Source: Pseudoalteromonas sp. P1-9
Lineage (GTDB): Bacteria; Pseudomonadota; Gammaproteobacteria; Enterobacterales; Alteromonadaceae
NCBI RefSeq assembly: GCF_001399975.1
Contig: NZ_LKBD01000019.1
Span: 1 to 64,000 of the forward strand
Reading direction: 5' to 3'
Length of the DNA: 64,000 nucleotides
Shown here: positions 48,014 to 58,795 of the stretch, piece after piece
Position numbering within the stretch: position 1 is the stretch's first letter
Layout of the letters: each line of letters opens with the position of its first letter
Made by a program: the position numbers and the translations under genes
The notes under the pieces: model-generated
What the model was told of the DNA's origin: nothing
Seen by the model: only the letters and a program-made list of their open reading frames with translations
The model's database searches: none

Positions 48014-49513
48014 ATGGCAAAAGAAATACTTTTGGTGGCAGAAGCTGTTTCGAATGAAAAAGCAGTACCACGAGATAAAATTTTTGAAGCACTAGAGTTC
48101 GCACTAGCGACAGCGACAAAGAAAAAGCACGAAGGTGATATTGACGTACGTGTAAGTATCGACCAAAAAACAGGTGAATACGATACGTTCCGTCGTTGGA
48201 TGGTGGTAGAGCCACAAGAAGACGGCAGTTTAGAGCATCCTTTCCGCGAGATTACGTTTGAAGCTGCGCAGGTTGATGAACCTGAAATCCAGCTTGGCGA
48301 TTTTGTTGAAGAACAAATTGAATCAGTTAAGTTTGACCGTATTACAACACAAACAGCGAAGCAAGTAATCGTACAGAAAGTACGTGAAGCTGAGCGCGCA
48401 TTAGTTGTTGAAGCATACAAAGATCAAGAAGGTGAGATGATCACCGGTGTTGTTAAAAAAGCAACGCGTGATGCAATCGTACTTGATTTAGGTAATAACG
48501 CAGAAGCGGTAATTTACCGTGATGACATGTTACCACGTGAAAACCACCGTCCGGGCGACCGTGTACGTGGTTTACTTTATGCAGTTAAGCCAGAAGCACG
48601 CGGCGCACAATTATTTGTAACGCGTTCTAAGCCTGACATGCTTATTGAACTTTTCCGCATCGAAGTGCCAGAAATTGGCGAAGAGATGATTGAAATTAAA
48701 TCTGCAGCGCGCGATCCAGGTTCACGCGCCAAGATTGCGGTTAAGTCAAACGACAAGCGTATTGATCCAGTAGGTGCGTGTGTGGGTATGCGTGGTGCAC
48801 GTGTACAAGCCGTATCAACTGAGCTATCAAACGAACGTATTGATATCGTGCTTTACGATGATAACCCAGCGCAATACGTAATTAACGCAATGGCACCTGC
48901 AGAGGTAGCGTCAATTGTTGTTGATGAAGATTCGCGTTCAATGGATATCGCAGTAGAAGCCGATAATCTAGCGCAAGCGATTGGCCGTAATGGTCAAAAC
49001 GTACGTTTAGCAAGCCAATTAACTGGCTGGGAACTAAACGTAATGACAGTTGAAGATATGCAGAAGAAAAATGAAGAAGAGTCAGACAAGCTGATCTCAT
49101 TATTCACCGAAGGTCTGGATATCGACGACGATTTCGCACAGTTCTTAATTCAAGAGGGCTTCTCTTCACTTGAGGAAGTAGCTTATGTTCCTGTCGCTGA
49201 ATTCCTTGAAATCCAAGGTTTAGATGAAGCAACGGTTGAAGAACTTCGCGAGCGCGCAAAGGCTGCGTTAACTACGCAAGCACTTAAAACAGAAGAGTCT
49301 CTAGAAGGTTCAGAGCCGGCAGAAGACTTATTGGGCTTAGAAGGCCTAGATCGTCACCTCGCATTCGTAATGGCGAGCAAAGGTGTAGTTACCCTTGAAG
49401 ATCTTGCAGAGCAAGGTGTAGACGAACTTGTAGACATTACTGAACTAAGCGAAGAACAAGCGGGTGAGCTAATCATGGCTGCACGTAATATTTGCTGGTT
49501 TGGCGACGAATAA
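48014..49513 (+). CDS. nusA: Transcription termination/antitermination factor NusA
   Basis: A 499-residue RNA polymerase-binding protein with N-terminal domain, S1 domain (about 135-200; [22 protein letters not shown]), two KH domains (with [12 protein letters not shown] and [15 protein letters not shown]), and two acidic C-terminal helix-hairpin repeats (about 360-425 and 435-495) as in gammaproteobacteria. It acts on pausing, termination and rRNA antitermination. Confidence 0.97.
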   Translation: MAKEILLVAEAVSNEKAVPRDKIFEALEFALATATKKKHEGDIDVRVSIDQKTGEYDTFRRWMVVEPQEDGSLEHPFREITFEAAQVDEPEIQLGDFVEEQIESVKFDRITTQTAKQVIVQKVREAERALVVEAYKDQEGEMITGVVKKATRDAIVLDLGNNAEAVIYRDDMLPRENHRPGDRVRGLLYAVKPEARGAQLFVTRSKPDMLIELFRIEVPEIGEEMIEIKSAARDPGSRAKIAVKSNDKRIDPVGACVGMRGARVQAVSTELSNERIDIVLYDDNPAQYVINAMAPAEVASIVVDEDSRSMDIAVEADNLAQAIGRNGQNVRLASQLTGWELNVMTVEDMQKKNEEESDKLISLFTEGLDIDDDFAQFLIQEGFSSLEEVAYVPVAEFLEIQGLDEATVEELRERAKAALTTQALKTEESLEGSEPAEDLLGLEGLDRHLAFVMASKGVVTLEDLAEQGVDELVDITELSEEQAGELIMAARNICWFGDE

Positions 49514-49537
49514 TTATTGACGGAGGTAAAGTAAATA

Positions 49538-52192
49538 ATGGCAGAAGTAAGTATTGATAAACTCGCCAGCGACATAGGTACAACTGTTGATAAACTAGTG
49601 CAACAGTTTAAAGACGCTGGAATTGAGAAATCTCCGTCAGATCAAGTTACTGAAGATGAAAAGAATCAGTTACTTGATCATTTAAGCCGCGCACATGGTG
49701 GTGAAGGTACAAGTGCACCAACGCGCATGACATTACAGCGTAAGAGCAAAAGTACATTAAGTGTGCCAAGTGGCTCAGGCAAAGCTAAGTCAGTGCAAGT
49801 AGAAGTACGTAAAAAGCGCACTTATGTTAAGAAAAGTGCACTAGAAGAGCAGGCGGCTGAGCAAGCAGCAGAGCAGGCACGTATCGAAGCTGAGCAACAA
49901 GCACAGCAAGAAGCAGAGTTAAAAGCAAAGCAAGAGGCTGAATTGAAAGCGAAGCAAGAAGCAGAACGCAAAGCAAAAGAAGAAGCTGAGCGTAAAGCAA
50001 AAGCAGAAGCGAATGCTGAGCCAAAAGCAAAAGCACCTGAAGCACCTAAGATGACCGCTGAAGAAAAAGCGGAAGAAGAGCGTCTTCAACGCGAAGCTGA
50101 AGAAGCGGCTAAGCGTAAAGTTGAAGAAGAAGCAAAGCGTGCTGAAGAAGAAGCAAAGCGTTTAGCAGAAGAAAACGAAGCGCGCTGGAAAGCGGAAGAA
50201 GAAGAGCGTAAACGTCGTGAAGAAACGGCGGATTACCACAGCACTTCATCTGAAGCAGCGCGTCTTGCTGAAGACGAGTCTGACATGAAAGAAGAGCAGA
50301 CTGCACGTCGTTCAGGCAAGAAGAAAAAGAAAAAAGAAGATGCACCTGCACCACGTGGTAAAGGTAAAGCAGGTAAAAAAGGCAAGCTTAAAGCACCTCA
50401 GTCACTACAGCACGGTTTCCAAAAGCCAACGCAAGAAGTAACGCGTGACGTTCGCATCAGCGAGACAATTACAGTAGCAGAACTTGCTTCTCGTATGGCG
50501 GTTAAAGGCACTGAAGTTATCAAGACCATGATGAAAATGGGCGAAATGGTAACAATTAACCAAGTACTAGACCAAGAAACAGCATCACTTGTTGCTGAAG
50601 AAATGGGTCACAAAGTTGTATTGGTTAAAGAAAACGAGCTGGAAGAGAAAGTACTTTCAGATCGTGGTGCAGACGGCGAACAAGCGCCACGTGCACCAGT
50701 TGTTACTGTTATGGGTCACGTTGACCATGGTAAAACATCAACACTTGACTACATCCGTTCTAAGAACGTAGTAGACGGTGAAGCCGGTGGTATTACACAG
50801 CACATTGGTGCATACCACGTTGAAACAGACAACGGCATGATCACCTTCCTAGATACTCCGGGACACGCAGCGTTTACGTCAATGCGTGCACGTGGTGCGA
50901 AAGCGACGGATATCGTAGTACTAGTAGTTGCAGCAGACGATGGCGTAATGCCACAAACAATCGAAGCGGTACAGCACGCGAAAGCAGCTGAAGTACCACT
51001 GATTGTTGCAGTGAACAAAATCGATAAAGAAGGCGCAGATCCAGATCGCGTTAAGAACGAGCTTTCACAGCACGACGTAATCCCAGAAGACTGGGGTGGT
51101 GATGTACAGTTTGTTCATATTTCTGCGAAAGTAGGTACTGGTGTTGATGATTTATTAGAAGCAATTCTAATGCAGTCAGAGCTACTTGAGCTAACAGCAG
51201 TTCATGAAGGCATGGCATCAGGTGTGGTGATTGAATCACGTCTAGATAAAGGTCGTGGTCCTGTTGCTTCTGTACTTGTTCAAGCGGGTACGCTTAAGCA
51301 AGGCGATATCGTACTGTGTGGTTTAGAGTACGGCCGTGTTCGTGCAATGCGCGACGAAGATGGTAAAGAAATTAGAGAAGCGGGTCCGTCAATCCCTGTT
51401 GAGATTCTAGGTCTTTCAGGTGTGCCTGCGGCTGGTGATGAAGCAACAGTTGTTAAAGACGAGCGTAAAGCACGTGAAGTTGCACTTTACCGTCAAGGTA
51501 AATTCCGTGATGTGAAACTTGCACGTCAGCAGAAAGCCAAGCTTGAAAACATGTTCTCTAACATGACCGAAGGTGATGTGTCTGAAGTGAACGTAGTACT
51601 TAAAGCAGACGTACAAGGTTCAGTAGAAGCAATCTCTGATGCACTTGTTAAGCTTTCTACAGATGAAGTTAAAGTTAAGATTGTTGGTACTGGTGTTGGT
51701 GGTATCACTGAAACTGATGCAACACTTGCAGCAGCGTCAAACGCAATCGTTGTTGGCTTTAACGTACGTGCCGACGTTTCAGCACGTAAAGTAATCGATA
51801 GCGAAAACCTAGACTTACGTTACTACAGCGTAATCTACGACCTTATCGATGAAGTTAAGCAAGCAATGTCAGGTATGCTTGCACCAGAATTCAAGCAAGA
51901 GATCATTGGTCTTGCTGAAGTACGTGACGTGTTTAAGTCACCGAAAATTGGTGCAATCGCTGGTTGTATGGTTACTGAAGGTATTGTTAAGCGCAATAAC
52001 CCAATTCGTGTTCTACGTGATAACGTTGTTATCTACGAAGGTGAACTTGAATCACTACGCCGTTTTAAAGATGACGTTGCTGACGTTCGTAACGGTATGG
52101 AATGTGGTATCGGTGTTAAGAACTACAACGACGTTAAAGTTGGTGACCAAATCGAAGTATTTGAAGTTGTTGAAGTTCAGCGTAGCCTGTAA
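49538..52192 (+). CDS. infB: Translation initiation factor IF-2
   Basis: An 884-residue GTPase that places initiator tRNA on the ribosome, fittingly cotranscribed with it. It has an IF2_N domain, a long Lys/Glu/Ala-rich charged helix (about 100-260), a second IF2_N domain (about 305-355), G1 GHVDHGKT near residue 394, [12 protein letters not shown], and C-terminal domains II-IV. A strong GGAGG precedes the ATG at 49538. Internal in-frame starts giving shorter isoforms, as in E. coli, are possible but not identifiable here. Confidence 0.97.
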   Translation: MAEVSIDKLASDIGTTVDKLVQQFKDAGIEKSPSDQVTEDEKNQLLDHLSRAHGGEGTSAPTRMTLQRKSKSTLSVPSGSGKAKSVQVEVRKKRTYVKKSALEEQAAEQAAEQARIEAEQQAQQEAELKAKQEAELKAKQEAERKAKEEAERKAKAEANAEPKAKAPEAPKMTAEEKAEEERLQREAEEAAKRKVEEEAKRAEEEAKRLAEENEARWKAEEEERKRREETADYHSTSSEAARLAEDESDMKEEQTARRSGKKKKKKEDAPAPRGKGKAGKKGKLKAPQSLQHGFQKPTQEVTRDVRISETITVAELASRMAVKGTEVIKTMMKMGEMVTINQVLDQETASLVAEEMGHKVVLVKENELEEKVLSDRGADGEQAPRAPVVTVMGHVDHGKTSTLDYIRSKNVVDGEAGGITQHIGAYHVETDNGMITFLDTPGHAAFTSMRARGAKATDIVVLVVAADDGVMPQTIEAVQHAKAAEVPLIVAVNKIDKEGADPDRVKNELSQHDVIPEDWGGDVQFVHISAKVGTGVDDLLEAILMQSELLELTAVHEGMASGVVIESRLDKGRGPVASVLVQAGTLKQGDIVLCGLEYGRVRAMRDEDGKEIREAGPSIPVEILGLSGVPAAGDEATVVKDERKAREVALYRQGKFRDVKLARQQKAKLENMFSNMTEGDVSEVNVVLKADVQGSVEAISDALVKLSTDEVKVKIVGTGVGGITETDATLAAASNAIVVGFNVRADVSARKVIDSENLDLRYYSVIYDLIDEVKQAMSGMLAPEFKQEIIGLAEVRDVFKSPKIGAIAGCMVTEGIVKRNNPIRVLRDNVVIYEGELESLRRFKDDVADVRNGMECGIGVKNYNDVKVGDQIEVFEVVEVQRSL

Positions 52193-52221
52193 CTTTCACT
52201 TTAATAATTAGATAATTCTTT

Positions 52222-52242
52222 GGGGGCTTTATGCCCCCTTTA
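52222..52242 (+). terminator. Hairpin between infB and rbfA
   Basis: GGGGGC/GCCCCC stem (52222-52227, 52233-52238) with loop TTTAT, followed by TTTAT. The T run is weak, so it is probably an attenuator or processing signal within the operon. Confidence 0.5.
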
Positions 52243-52285
52243 TGCTATTTTCTCAAATAGTATTTAAGAGGAATAAGAAAAGTTT

Positions 52286-52684
52286 ATGAGAGAATTTTCT
52301 CGTACAGATAGAGTGGGTCAACAGATCCAAAAAGAAGTGGCACTTATTTTACAACGTGAAATTAAAGATCCACGTCTTGGTATGATCACTGTGAGCGCAG
52401 TAGAAGTATCACGTGATTTATCGTACGCCAAAGTGTTTGTTACAACGCTTAATGATCACGACGAAGAAAAGTCAAAGTTGATCATGAAAATTTTAGGCGA
52501 AGCACAGGGCTTTGTGCGTTCATTACTTGGTAAACGCATTCGCGCACGTATCGTGCCTGAAATTAAGTTCGTAATGGATACTTCATTATTAGAAGGTATG
52601 CGCATTTCGAATTTAGTTGACCAAGTAATTCGCGACGACAACGAAAAGCGTGGCGATGAACCGCAAGAAGGTCAAGAAGACTAA
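52286..52684 (+). CDS. rbfA: Ribosome-binding factor A
   Basis: A 132-residue KH-like 16S maturation factor needed at low temperature. [24 protein letters not shown] and AKVFVTTL are typical, with an acidic C-terminal tail. The stop shares one base with the truB start (TAATG). Confidence 0.96.
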   Translation: MREFSRTDRVGQQIQKEVALILQREIKDPRLGMITVSAVEVSRDLSYAKVFVTTLNDHDEEKSKLIMKILGEAQGFVRSLLGKRIRARIVPEIKFVMDTSLLEGMRISNLVDQVIRDDNEKRGDEPQEGQED

Positions 52685-53622
52685 TGGGGCGTAGGCAAAA
52701 AGGTCGTGCAATTGACGGCATTTTACTGTTAAACAAACCAACTGGTATTTCATCAAGTAAAGCATTGCAAATAGCCAAAGGCATTTACTTTGCGCAAAAA
52801 GCAGGGCATACCGGTGCACTTGATCCACTGGCAACAGGCATGTTGCCAATTTGTTTTGGTGAAGCGACCAAGTTTTCACAGTTTTTGTTAGACACTGACA
52901 AAACCTATGTAGTGCGTGCTAAGTTGGGCGAGCGTACCGACACCTCAGACTCAGATGGCGAAATCGTTGAAACTAAGCCAGTTAATATCACTGAACAGCA
53001 GTTAGTTGATGCGGTGAAATCATTTGAAGGTGAGTCGGACCAATACCCATCGATGTACTCGGCGCTAAAATATGAAGGCAAACCTTTATATTACTACGCA
53101 CGACAAGGCATCGAGGTTCCGCGCAAATGTCGTAAAATTAACGTGTTTAGTTTAACCCTAGACGAAGTTGATTTTGACAATAACGAAATTCAAATGACCG
53201 CGCATGTAAGTAAAGGCACTTACATTCGCACTATTGTTGACGATTTAGGTGAAAAGCTAGGCTGTGGCGCACATGTGATTATGCTGCATCGCAGTGCAGT
53301 GGGTCATTATCCGGCAGAACAAATGATGACGCTTGATGAATTACAAGCGATTCTCGATGACGCCAAAGCAAATGACATCACGCCAAGCGAAAAGCTTGAT
53401 CCATTATTATTGCCAATGGATACCGCATTACATGGTATGACAGAAGTGATGGTAACCGATGGTCAGGCGAAAGCGTTTAGTCATGGTCAAGCGGCAACGA
53501 TGCCAAACCTACCCGATGGTGAGTTTAAAGTTATCCGTCAAAGCGACAACCGTTTTATGGGCATTGGCGAGCGCAATAGTGACGGCCAACTTAAATCTAA
53601 GCGTGGATTATCTAACGCTTAG
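52684..53622 (+). CDS. truB: tRNA pseudouridine-55 synthase
   Basis: A 312-residue enzyme that makes pseudouridine 55 in the tRNA T-loop. It has GILLLNKPTGISS, the catalytic Asp in HTGALDPLATGMLP (near residue 48), YPSMYSALKYEGKPLY and KGTYIRTIVDDLG, and a C-terminal PUA-like part. It is coupled to rbfA by overlap and followed by rpsO. Confidence 0.96.
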   Translation: MGRRQKGRAIDGILLLNKPTGISSSKALQIAKGIYFAQKAGHTGALDPLATGMLPICFGEATKFSQFLLDTDKTYVVRAKLGERTDTSDSDGEIVETKPVNITEQQLVDAVKSFEGESDQYPSMYSALKYEGKPLYYYARQGIEVPRKCRKINVFSLTLDEVDFDNNEIQMTAHVSKGTYIRTIVDDLGEKLGCGAHVIMLHRSAVGHYPAEQMMTLDELQAILDDAKANDITPSEKLDPLLLPMDTALHGMTEVMVTDGQAKAFSHGQAATMPNLPDGEFKVIRQSDNRFMGIGERNSDGQLKSKRGLSNA

Positions 53623-53751
53623 CAATAAAGTATTTACTGCTACTTGTAGTAATTTTAAATGCTGGTAGAATACGCCAGCTTAAACGCTTTGGCTGAATTA
53701 GTGATCGGCTAAAGTTAATTCAATTAACTCACTAAATTTTGGAGTCTAACA

Positions 53752-54018
53752 ATGCTAAGCATTCAAGAAAAAGCTGAAATCGTTGCTAAATTTGCACGCG
53801 CTGAAGGCGATACTGGTTCACCAGAAGTACAAGTTGCACTTTTAACTTTCGATATCAACAAGCTTCAAGGTCACTTCGCTGATCACAAGCATGATTTCCA
53901 CTCACGTCGTGGTCTTCTTCGCAAAGTAAGTCAACGTCGTAACCTTCTTGACTACCTAAAGCGTAAAGACGTTGAGCGTTATTCAGCGCTAATCAAAGAG
54001 CTTGGCCTACGTCGCTAA
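53752..54018 (+). CDS. rpsO: 30S ribosomal protein S15
   Basis: An 88-residue primary 16S-binding protein. [15 protein letters not shown] and [12 protein letters not shown] are conserved, with LLDYLKRKD before the C-terminus. GGAG (53741-53744) lies in front of the ATG. The 130-base leader may hold the autoregulatory fold known from E. coli, but I cannot confirm it by eye. Confidence 0.98.
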   Translation: MLSIQEKAEIVAKFARAEGDTGSPEVQVALLTFDINKLQGHFADHKHDFHSRRGLLRKVSQRRNLLDYLKRKDVERYSALIKELGLRR

Positions 54019-54031
54019 TTACTTTGATGCC

Positions 54032-54058
54032 AAAAAAGCAGCTTCGGCTGCTTTTTTT
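54032..54058 (+). terminator. rpsO terminator
   Basis: Stem with UUCG-type tetraloop: AGCAGC-TTCG-GCTGCT (54037-54052), flanked by A and T runs. Confidence 0.9.
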
Positions 54059-54102
54059 GTGCCTGAAATTTAACAATATATAAGATTAATGCCTTGCCAT
54101 TT

Positions 54103-54140
54103 GGCATAAAAAAGCATGACATAGGCTGCTTTTTTATGCC
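54103..54140. repeat. Perfect 14-bp inverted repeat between rpsO and pnp
   Basis: GGCATAAAAAAGCA (54103-54116) pairs perfectly with 54127-54140 around a 10-nt loop. A run of six Ts lies inside the right arm, not after it. It could be a second terminator or a bidirectional RNA structure. Confidence 0.7.
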
Positions 54141-54236
54141 GTGACACTACCATCTTTCGCGCTATGCAGTATACTAGCGCACAAGTGAAATGCTTGGTGC
54201 TAAACAACGCTAAATCATTCACTTAATAAACTGATG

Positions 54237-54305
54237 CCAATTGTAGTAGTTAATCGATTTTGCGCGCTTGATTTATCGTCAAATACGATTAACTACTGTA
54301 ATTGG
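54237..54305 (+). promoter_or_regulatory. Long stem-loop in the pnp leader (putative RNase III/PNPase autoregulation site)
   Basis: Positions 54237-54256 pair with 54286-54305 over 18 of 20 bases around a 29-nt loop, ending 38 bases before the pnp ATG. In E. coli an extended leader hairpin at this position is cut by RNase III and lets PNPase repress its own message. The same role is inferred here from position and structure. Confidence 0.65.
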
Positions 54306-54343
54306 TGTTATTCAAATAGCTATACAAAATAAAGGATTTTTTA

Positions 54344-56473
54344 ATGCAACCAATTATTAAAAAATTTCAGTTTGGTCAACATGAAGTGACCTTAGAGACG
54401 GGCGCAGTTGCTCGTCAAGCAGATGCAGCAGTTATTGCGAGCATCGGTGATACAGCAGTACTTGTATCAGTAGTAGGTAAGCGCGAAGCGGCACCTGGTC
54501 AAGATTTCTTCCCACTAACAGTTAACTATCAGGAGCGTATGTACGCTGCTGGTCGTATTCCAGGTGGTTTCCTTAAGCGTGAAGGTCGTCCAAGCGATGG
54601 CGAAACACTTACAGCACGTCTAATTGACCGTCCAATCCGTCCACTTTTCCCAGATGGTTTCGTAAACGAAGTACAAGTAATTGCTACAGTTGTTTCAATT
54701 GACCCAGAAATCAAGCCTGACATCGTAACGTTAATCGGTACTTCTGCAGCGCTAGCTATTTCAGGTATTCCATTCAATGGTCCACTTGGTGCAGCGCGCG
54801 TTGGTTATATCAATGACCAATACGTACTTAACCCATCAGCAACAGAGTTAGTTGAAAGTAAACTAGACCTAGTTGTTGCAGGTACTGAAAACGCAGTACT
54901 TATGGTTGAATCAGAAGCGGAAGTGCTTTCTGAAGACGTGATGCTTGGTGCGGTTGTATACGGTCACGAGCAATCACAAGCGGCGATTAAAGCAATCAAT
55001 GAATTCCAAGCTGAAGCAGGTAAGCCAGCATGGGATTGGACTGCACCAGAGAAGAACGTGACACTTGCTGACAAGATTGCAGCGATTGCAGAAGAGAAAG
55101 TAGGCGCAGCTTACTTAATCACTGACAAAGTAGCACGTAAAGAAGCAATTTCTGCTGCAAAAGCTGAAGTTGTTGAAAAACTAACTGCAGAACTAGCAGA
55201 AGACGAATCACTAGACGAGCAGGAAGTAGGTAAACTATTCGGTTCTCTAGAGAAGAAAACCGTACGTGGCCGCATCATTGCTGGTGAAAAGCGTATCGAC
55301 GGTCGTGAACCAGACATGGTTCGTGCACTAGACGTAATGACGGGTGTACTTCCACGTACTCACGGTTCAGCTATCTTCACTCGTGGTGAAACGCAAGCAC
55401 TTGTAACAGCAACACTTGGTACAGAACGTGATGCACAGATGATCGACGACCTAACAGGTACTAAGACTGATCGTTTCATGCTTCACTATAACTTCCCTCC
55501 ATACTGTGTTGGTGAAACTGGTTTTGTAGGTTCACCTAAGCGTCGGGAAATCGGTCACGGTAACCTAGCGAAGCGTGGTATTGCTGCAGTAATGCCAAGC
55601 CTTGAAGAATTCCCATACTCAATTCGTGTGGTTTCTGAAATCACTGAATCAAACGGTTCTTCTTCAATGGCATCAGTATGTGGTACTTCACTGGCTCTTA
55701 TGAACGCAGGTGTACCAACTAAAGCATCTGTTGCTGGTATCGCAATGGGTCTAGTGAAAGAAGGCGACGACTTTGTTGTTCTTTCTGACATCTTAGGTGA
55801 TGAAGATCACTTAGGTGATATGGACTTTAAAGTAGCGGGTTCATCAGAAGGTGTAACTGCACTACAAATGGATATCAAGATTGAAGGTATCAACAAAGAA
55901 ATCATGCAAATCGCGCTTAACCAAGCAAAAGCGGCTCGTATGCACATTCTTTCAGTAATGGACCAAGCAATCGATAAGCCAAGCGAAGAGCTTTCTGAGT
56001 TTGCACCGCGTATCTACGTTGTTAACATTCCGCCTAAGAAAATTGCTGATGTTATCGGTAAAGGTGGCGCAACAATCCGTGCACTTACTGAAGAAACGGG
56101 CACAACAATCGAAATCGAAGATGACGGTACAGTTAAAATTGCTGCAACGAACGGCGAAAGCGCACGCGCTGCAATCGCACGTGTTGAGCAATTAACAGCA
56201 GAACTAGAAGTAGGTACTATCTACTCTGGTAAAGTTGTTCGTATCGTAGACTTCGGTGCATTTGTTAACGTACTACCAGGTAAAGATGGCCTAGTTCACA
56301 TTTCACAAATCAGTGAAGAGCGTGTAAACAACGTAGCAGATCACCTAAAAGTAGGCGACGAAGTACAAGTTAAAGTACTTGAAGTTGACCGCCAAGGCCG
56401 TGTACGTCTAAGCATTAAAGAAGCGCTTAAAAAAGACGATGCACCAGCTGAAGAAAAAGCATCAGAAGAATAA
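54344..56473 (+). CDS. pnp: Polynucleotide phosphorylase
   Basis: A 709-residue 3'-5' phosphorolytic exoribonuclease, a core part of the degradosome. Two RNase PH domains (about 1-220 and 310-545; the second with [16 protein letters not shown] and [17 protein letters not shown]), a KH domain ([15 protein letters not shown]) and an S1 domain ([21 protein letters not shown]) are in the normal order. It has a normal length and an acidic tail. Confidence 0.98.
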   Translation: MQPIIKKFQFGQHEVTLETGAVARQADAAVIASIGDTAVLVSVVGKREAAPGQDFFPLTVNYQERMYAAGRIPGGFLKREGRPSDGETLTARLIDRPIRPLFPDGFVNEVQVIATVVSIDPEIKPDIVTLIGTSAALAISGIPFNGPLGAARVGYINDQYVLNPSATELVESKLDLVVAGTENAVLMVESEAEVLSEDVMLGAVVYGHEQSQAAIKAINEFQAEAGKPAWDWTAPEKNVTLADKIAAIAEEKVGAAYLITDKVARKEAISAAKAEVVEKLTAELAEDESLDEQEVGKLFGSLEKKTVRGRIIAGEKRIDGREPDMVRALDVMTGVLPRTHGSAIFTRGETQALVTATLGTERDAQMIDDLTGTKTDRFMLHYNFPPYCVGETGFVGSPKRREIGHGNLAKRGIAAVMPSLEEFPYSIRVVSEITESNGSSSMASVCGTSLALMNAGVPTKASVAGIAMGLVKEGDDFVVLSDILGDEDHLGDMDFKVAGSSEGVTALQMDIKIEGINKEIMQIALNQAKAARMHILSVMDQAIDKPSEELSEFAPRIYVVNIPPKKIADVIGKGGATIRALTEETGTTIEIEDDGTVKIAATNGESARAAIARVEQLTAELEVGTIYSGKVVRIVDFGAFVNVLPGKDGLVHISQISEERVNNVADHLKVGDEVQVKVLEVDRQGRVRLSIKEALKKDDAPAEEKASEE

Positions 56474-56497
56474 GTCGATTAAATAAGACTTAGCGAT

Positions 56498-56526
56498 AAA
56501 AAAGGGGCTGAATAGCCCCTTTTTTT
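56498..56526 (+). terminator. pnp terminator
   Basis: AGGGGCT-GAAT-AGCCCCT stem (56503-56520) flanked by A and T runs. Confidence 0.9.
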
Positions 56527-56568
56527 ATGCTCTAATAGCAGAGCAGTTAATTTTAAGGATAGATTTTA

Positions 56569-57471
56569 GTGAATAAATTGAAACGGCTTCTTGCAACTTT
56601 AGCGATAGGCGCGAGCCTAGTCGGCTGTCAGGCGACAAATGATGTTGAACAGGGCGACCACCCGGTTGTTAATGTGCCTTTTGCGGGTCCATTACAACAC
56701 GACTTCCGTAAAGAGTTGGAAATTGCACGTATTAATCAAGCGCTAAATAGCCCTGAAATTACCACCGAGCAACGTGCTGCACTGCATCATAAACGCGGTG
56801 CACTATACGATAGCGTTGGTTTATCAACACTCGCTCGTCTTGATTTTAACTATGCGTTAAAGCTAAAGCCTGATTTTGCTGAAGTGTATAATTTTACTGG
56901 AATTTACTACACCTTAGCGATGCAGTATGAACAAGCCTATGAAAGCTTTGATGCAGTAATAGAGCTATTACCAGAACATCAGTATGCTTATTTAAACCGA
57001 GGTATTGCACTTTACTACGGTTCGCGCCCCGATTTAGCAGAGCGCGACTTAAAAAAATTCTTAAATGCTGACGATAGCGATTCATATCGTGCTGTATGGG
57101 TTTACTTAGCAGCGCGAGAAGTTGATGCAACGCGCGCGCTAACCGAGTTACAGCAACATGCTGAAAAACTCGATAAATCTCGTTGGTCGTATCAGCTTGT
57201 ACAATACTTTTTAGGTGAGCTAAGCGAGCGCGATTTATTACTTAATGTGCAAAAAGACTTAACCAGTCACCGTGAATATTTAGAGCGTTTATGTGAAGCG
57301 TATTTCTACCTGGCAAAAGATGCCGTAGCCGATAATAAGCCGCTTAAAGCGGAAGATTATTTTAATTTGGCAATGGCAACTAACGTGTATGAATTTGTTG
57401 AATATAAATATGCTCGCTTAGAGCTACGTTTACTATACAGTGACGAGCAAACACCTGACGAAATACAGTGA
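56569..57471 (+). CDS. nlpI: Lipoprotein NlpI
   Basis: A 300-residue outer-membrane lipoprotein with TPR repeats that in E. coli scaffolds peptidoglycan hydrolases and the Prc protease. The lipobox ends at C20 (SLVGC). TPR units are evident between about 60 and 150 (LARLDFNYALKLKPDFAEVYN, broken here as LARLDFNYAL and KPDFAEVYN; then AYESFDAVIELLPEHQYAYL). The start is GTG 56569 after AAGGA. It follows pnp as in enterobacteria and overlaps the next gene by 4 bases. Confidence 0.92.
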   Translation: MNKLKRLLATLAIGASLVGCQATNDVEQGDHPVVNVPFAGPLQHDFRKELEIARINQALNSPEITTEQRAALHHKRGALYDSVGLSTLARLDFNYALKLKPDFAEVYNFTGIYYTLAMQYEQAYESFDAVIELLPEHQYAYLNRGIALYYGSRPDLAERDLKKFLNADDSDSYRAVWVYLAAREVDATRALTELQQHAEKLDKSRWSYQLVQYFLGELSERDLLLNVQKDLTSHREYLERLCEAYFYLAKDAVADNKPLKAEDYFNLAMATNVYEFVEYKYARLELRLLYSDEQTPDEIQ

Positions 57472-58550
57472 AGTGGTTAATTGTCCTCTTTTTAAGTAGC
57501 TTTCTTACTTCAAGTTACTGTTATAACGAAAAACGCCTGCTACAGGCGTTTTCTGCTTTTCCTAACCCGCATTATGCAACCTTGGCAGAGCGCGCAATAT
57601 TGCCAAATGTGCAAACTTATCACCATTCAATCGCTCATTTACGCGTTTATGCCAATAATCAAAATGCCGATGCGATGGCGCTGCTTGCCAATGAGTTTTC
57701 AAATAACCAACATTTGTACCAGTCGACTTTAATTAATGCGGCAAAGCAGGGCTCACTGATTGCAAGAGAACAGTTAGCTGCCCATTATGAAGAAGCCGAG
57801 CAATGGCAAGCGCTGCATGATTTTCCTTGGCCGCTAACACACAAGCAACAGACTCGCGTTGCAATGGCACTTGGTTTACCGCTTGCGGCAACAGCGCATC
57901 AATTAGTGCCTATTTATAAAAACGAGCAATGCACACAAAAGATAATGCTAGCGGTAACTGATTTAAAGGCTTACAACCAGGTCACTGAGCTAAAGCAGCG
58001 CTTCGAAAATGCCTATTCGCTGCCTGTGTGTTTAAGTCAGCCTGTTTATTTTGACCGTTCTAAATTGCAATGTAGTGGTGCAGTCGGTCAGCGTATACGC
58101 TGTGAAATACGTGATAAAAACGCGTTTGCACAGCTTTCGTACGATAAAATCGCGTTTTTTAGCGAAACGGGTATCGCAAACGCGTCGGGTAACTCTGTTT
58201 TTATGCGCTCTCAACAATCAGAGCGCGTATTACTGCATGAATTAATGCACTTGTATGGTTTTATTGATGAATATCCACTTAAAAAACAACTGGCAAAACG
58301 ACTGTGCAATGTGACGAAACCAACTCGCATAGCTAAAAACTTAATTGTTGTGCCAAAGAAAAAAGAAATTGCCAGTACACTAAAAGTTGAAGGGCACACT
58401 TGGTATTTAACCAACACCTGTAATCAGGCCGAAGGGCAGGCGTACAAGCCGGTTAAATCAACCTCAAATCTAGAGCTGCTTGACCTGCCACTGCCAAATT
58501 TATACGAAACTTGGCTAAAACAGGCTATGAGCGAAATTAACAGCTTGTAG
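57468..58550 (+). CDS. Exported putative zinc metalloprotease with HExxHxxGxxD motif
   Basis: A 360-residue protein with signal peptide (about 1-18), a helical Sel1/TPR-like half (NADAMALLANEFSNN and AAKQGSLIAREQLAAHYEEAE), and a C-terminal domain with H257-E258-x-x-H261-x-x-G264-x-x-D267. That is the metzincin-like pattern with Asp as third ligand, as in snapalysin. Paired cysteines are spread along the second half. GTG 57468 overlaps the nlpI stop (GTGA), so the two are cotranscribed and could share an envelope role. No close family is recognised. Confidence 0.65.
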   Translation: MKWLIVLFLSSFLTSSYCYNEKRLLQAFSAFPNPHYATLAERAILPNVQTYHHSIAHLRVYANNQNADAMALLANEFSNNQHLYQSTLINAAKQGSLIAREQLAAHYEEAEQWQALHDFPWPLTHKQQTRVAMALGLPLAATAHQLVPIYKNEQCTQKIMLAVTDLKAYNQVTELKQRFENAYSLPVCLSQPVYFDRSKLQCSGAVGQRIRCEIRDKNAFAQLSYDKIAFFSETGIANASGNSVFMRSQQSERVLLHELMHLYGFIDEYPLKKQLAKRLCNVTKPTRIAKNLIVVPKKKEIASTLKVEGHTWYLTNTCNQAEGQAYKPVKSTSNLELLDLPLPNLYETWLKQAMSEINSL

Positions 58551-58795
58551 TTAAAAGATTTACATCCTTTTTCAATAGTCTTTATTTAGTATTTACACTA
58601 TATTTATTAAAATTGCGAAATGGCTTGTTTTGTGTTCAATTACATACGCTTAATCTAGACATGGCAGGCGTTTTTAACGTATAAATATAAAAATGTATGC
58701 ATAGCGCAATCACGCGCGGCTACGCAACTTACTTGCTAGCATAACTCACGCTTTAACCTTGTTGTAAAAATGGGGAAAAGCCAAAGGATAAAACT
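58551..58795. other. Promoter region of the mrp operon
   Basis: 245 AT-rich bases without a gene. GGGGAAAAG (58772-58780) and AAAGGA (58783-58788) precede the ATG. No terminator for the upstream gene can be seen. Confidence 0.45.
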
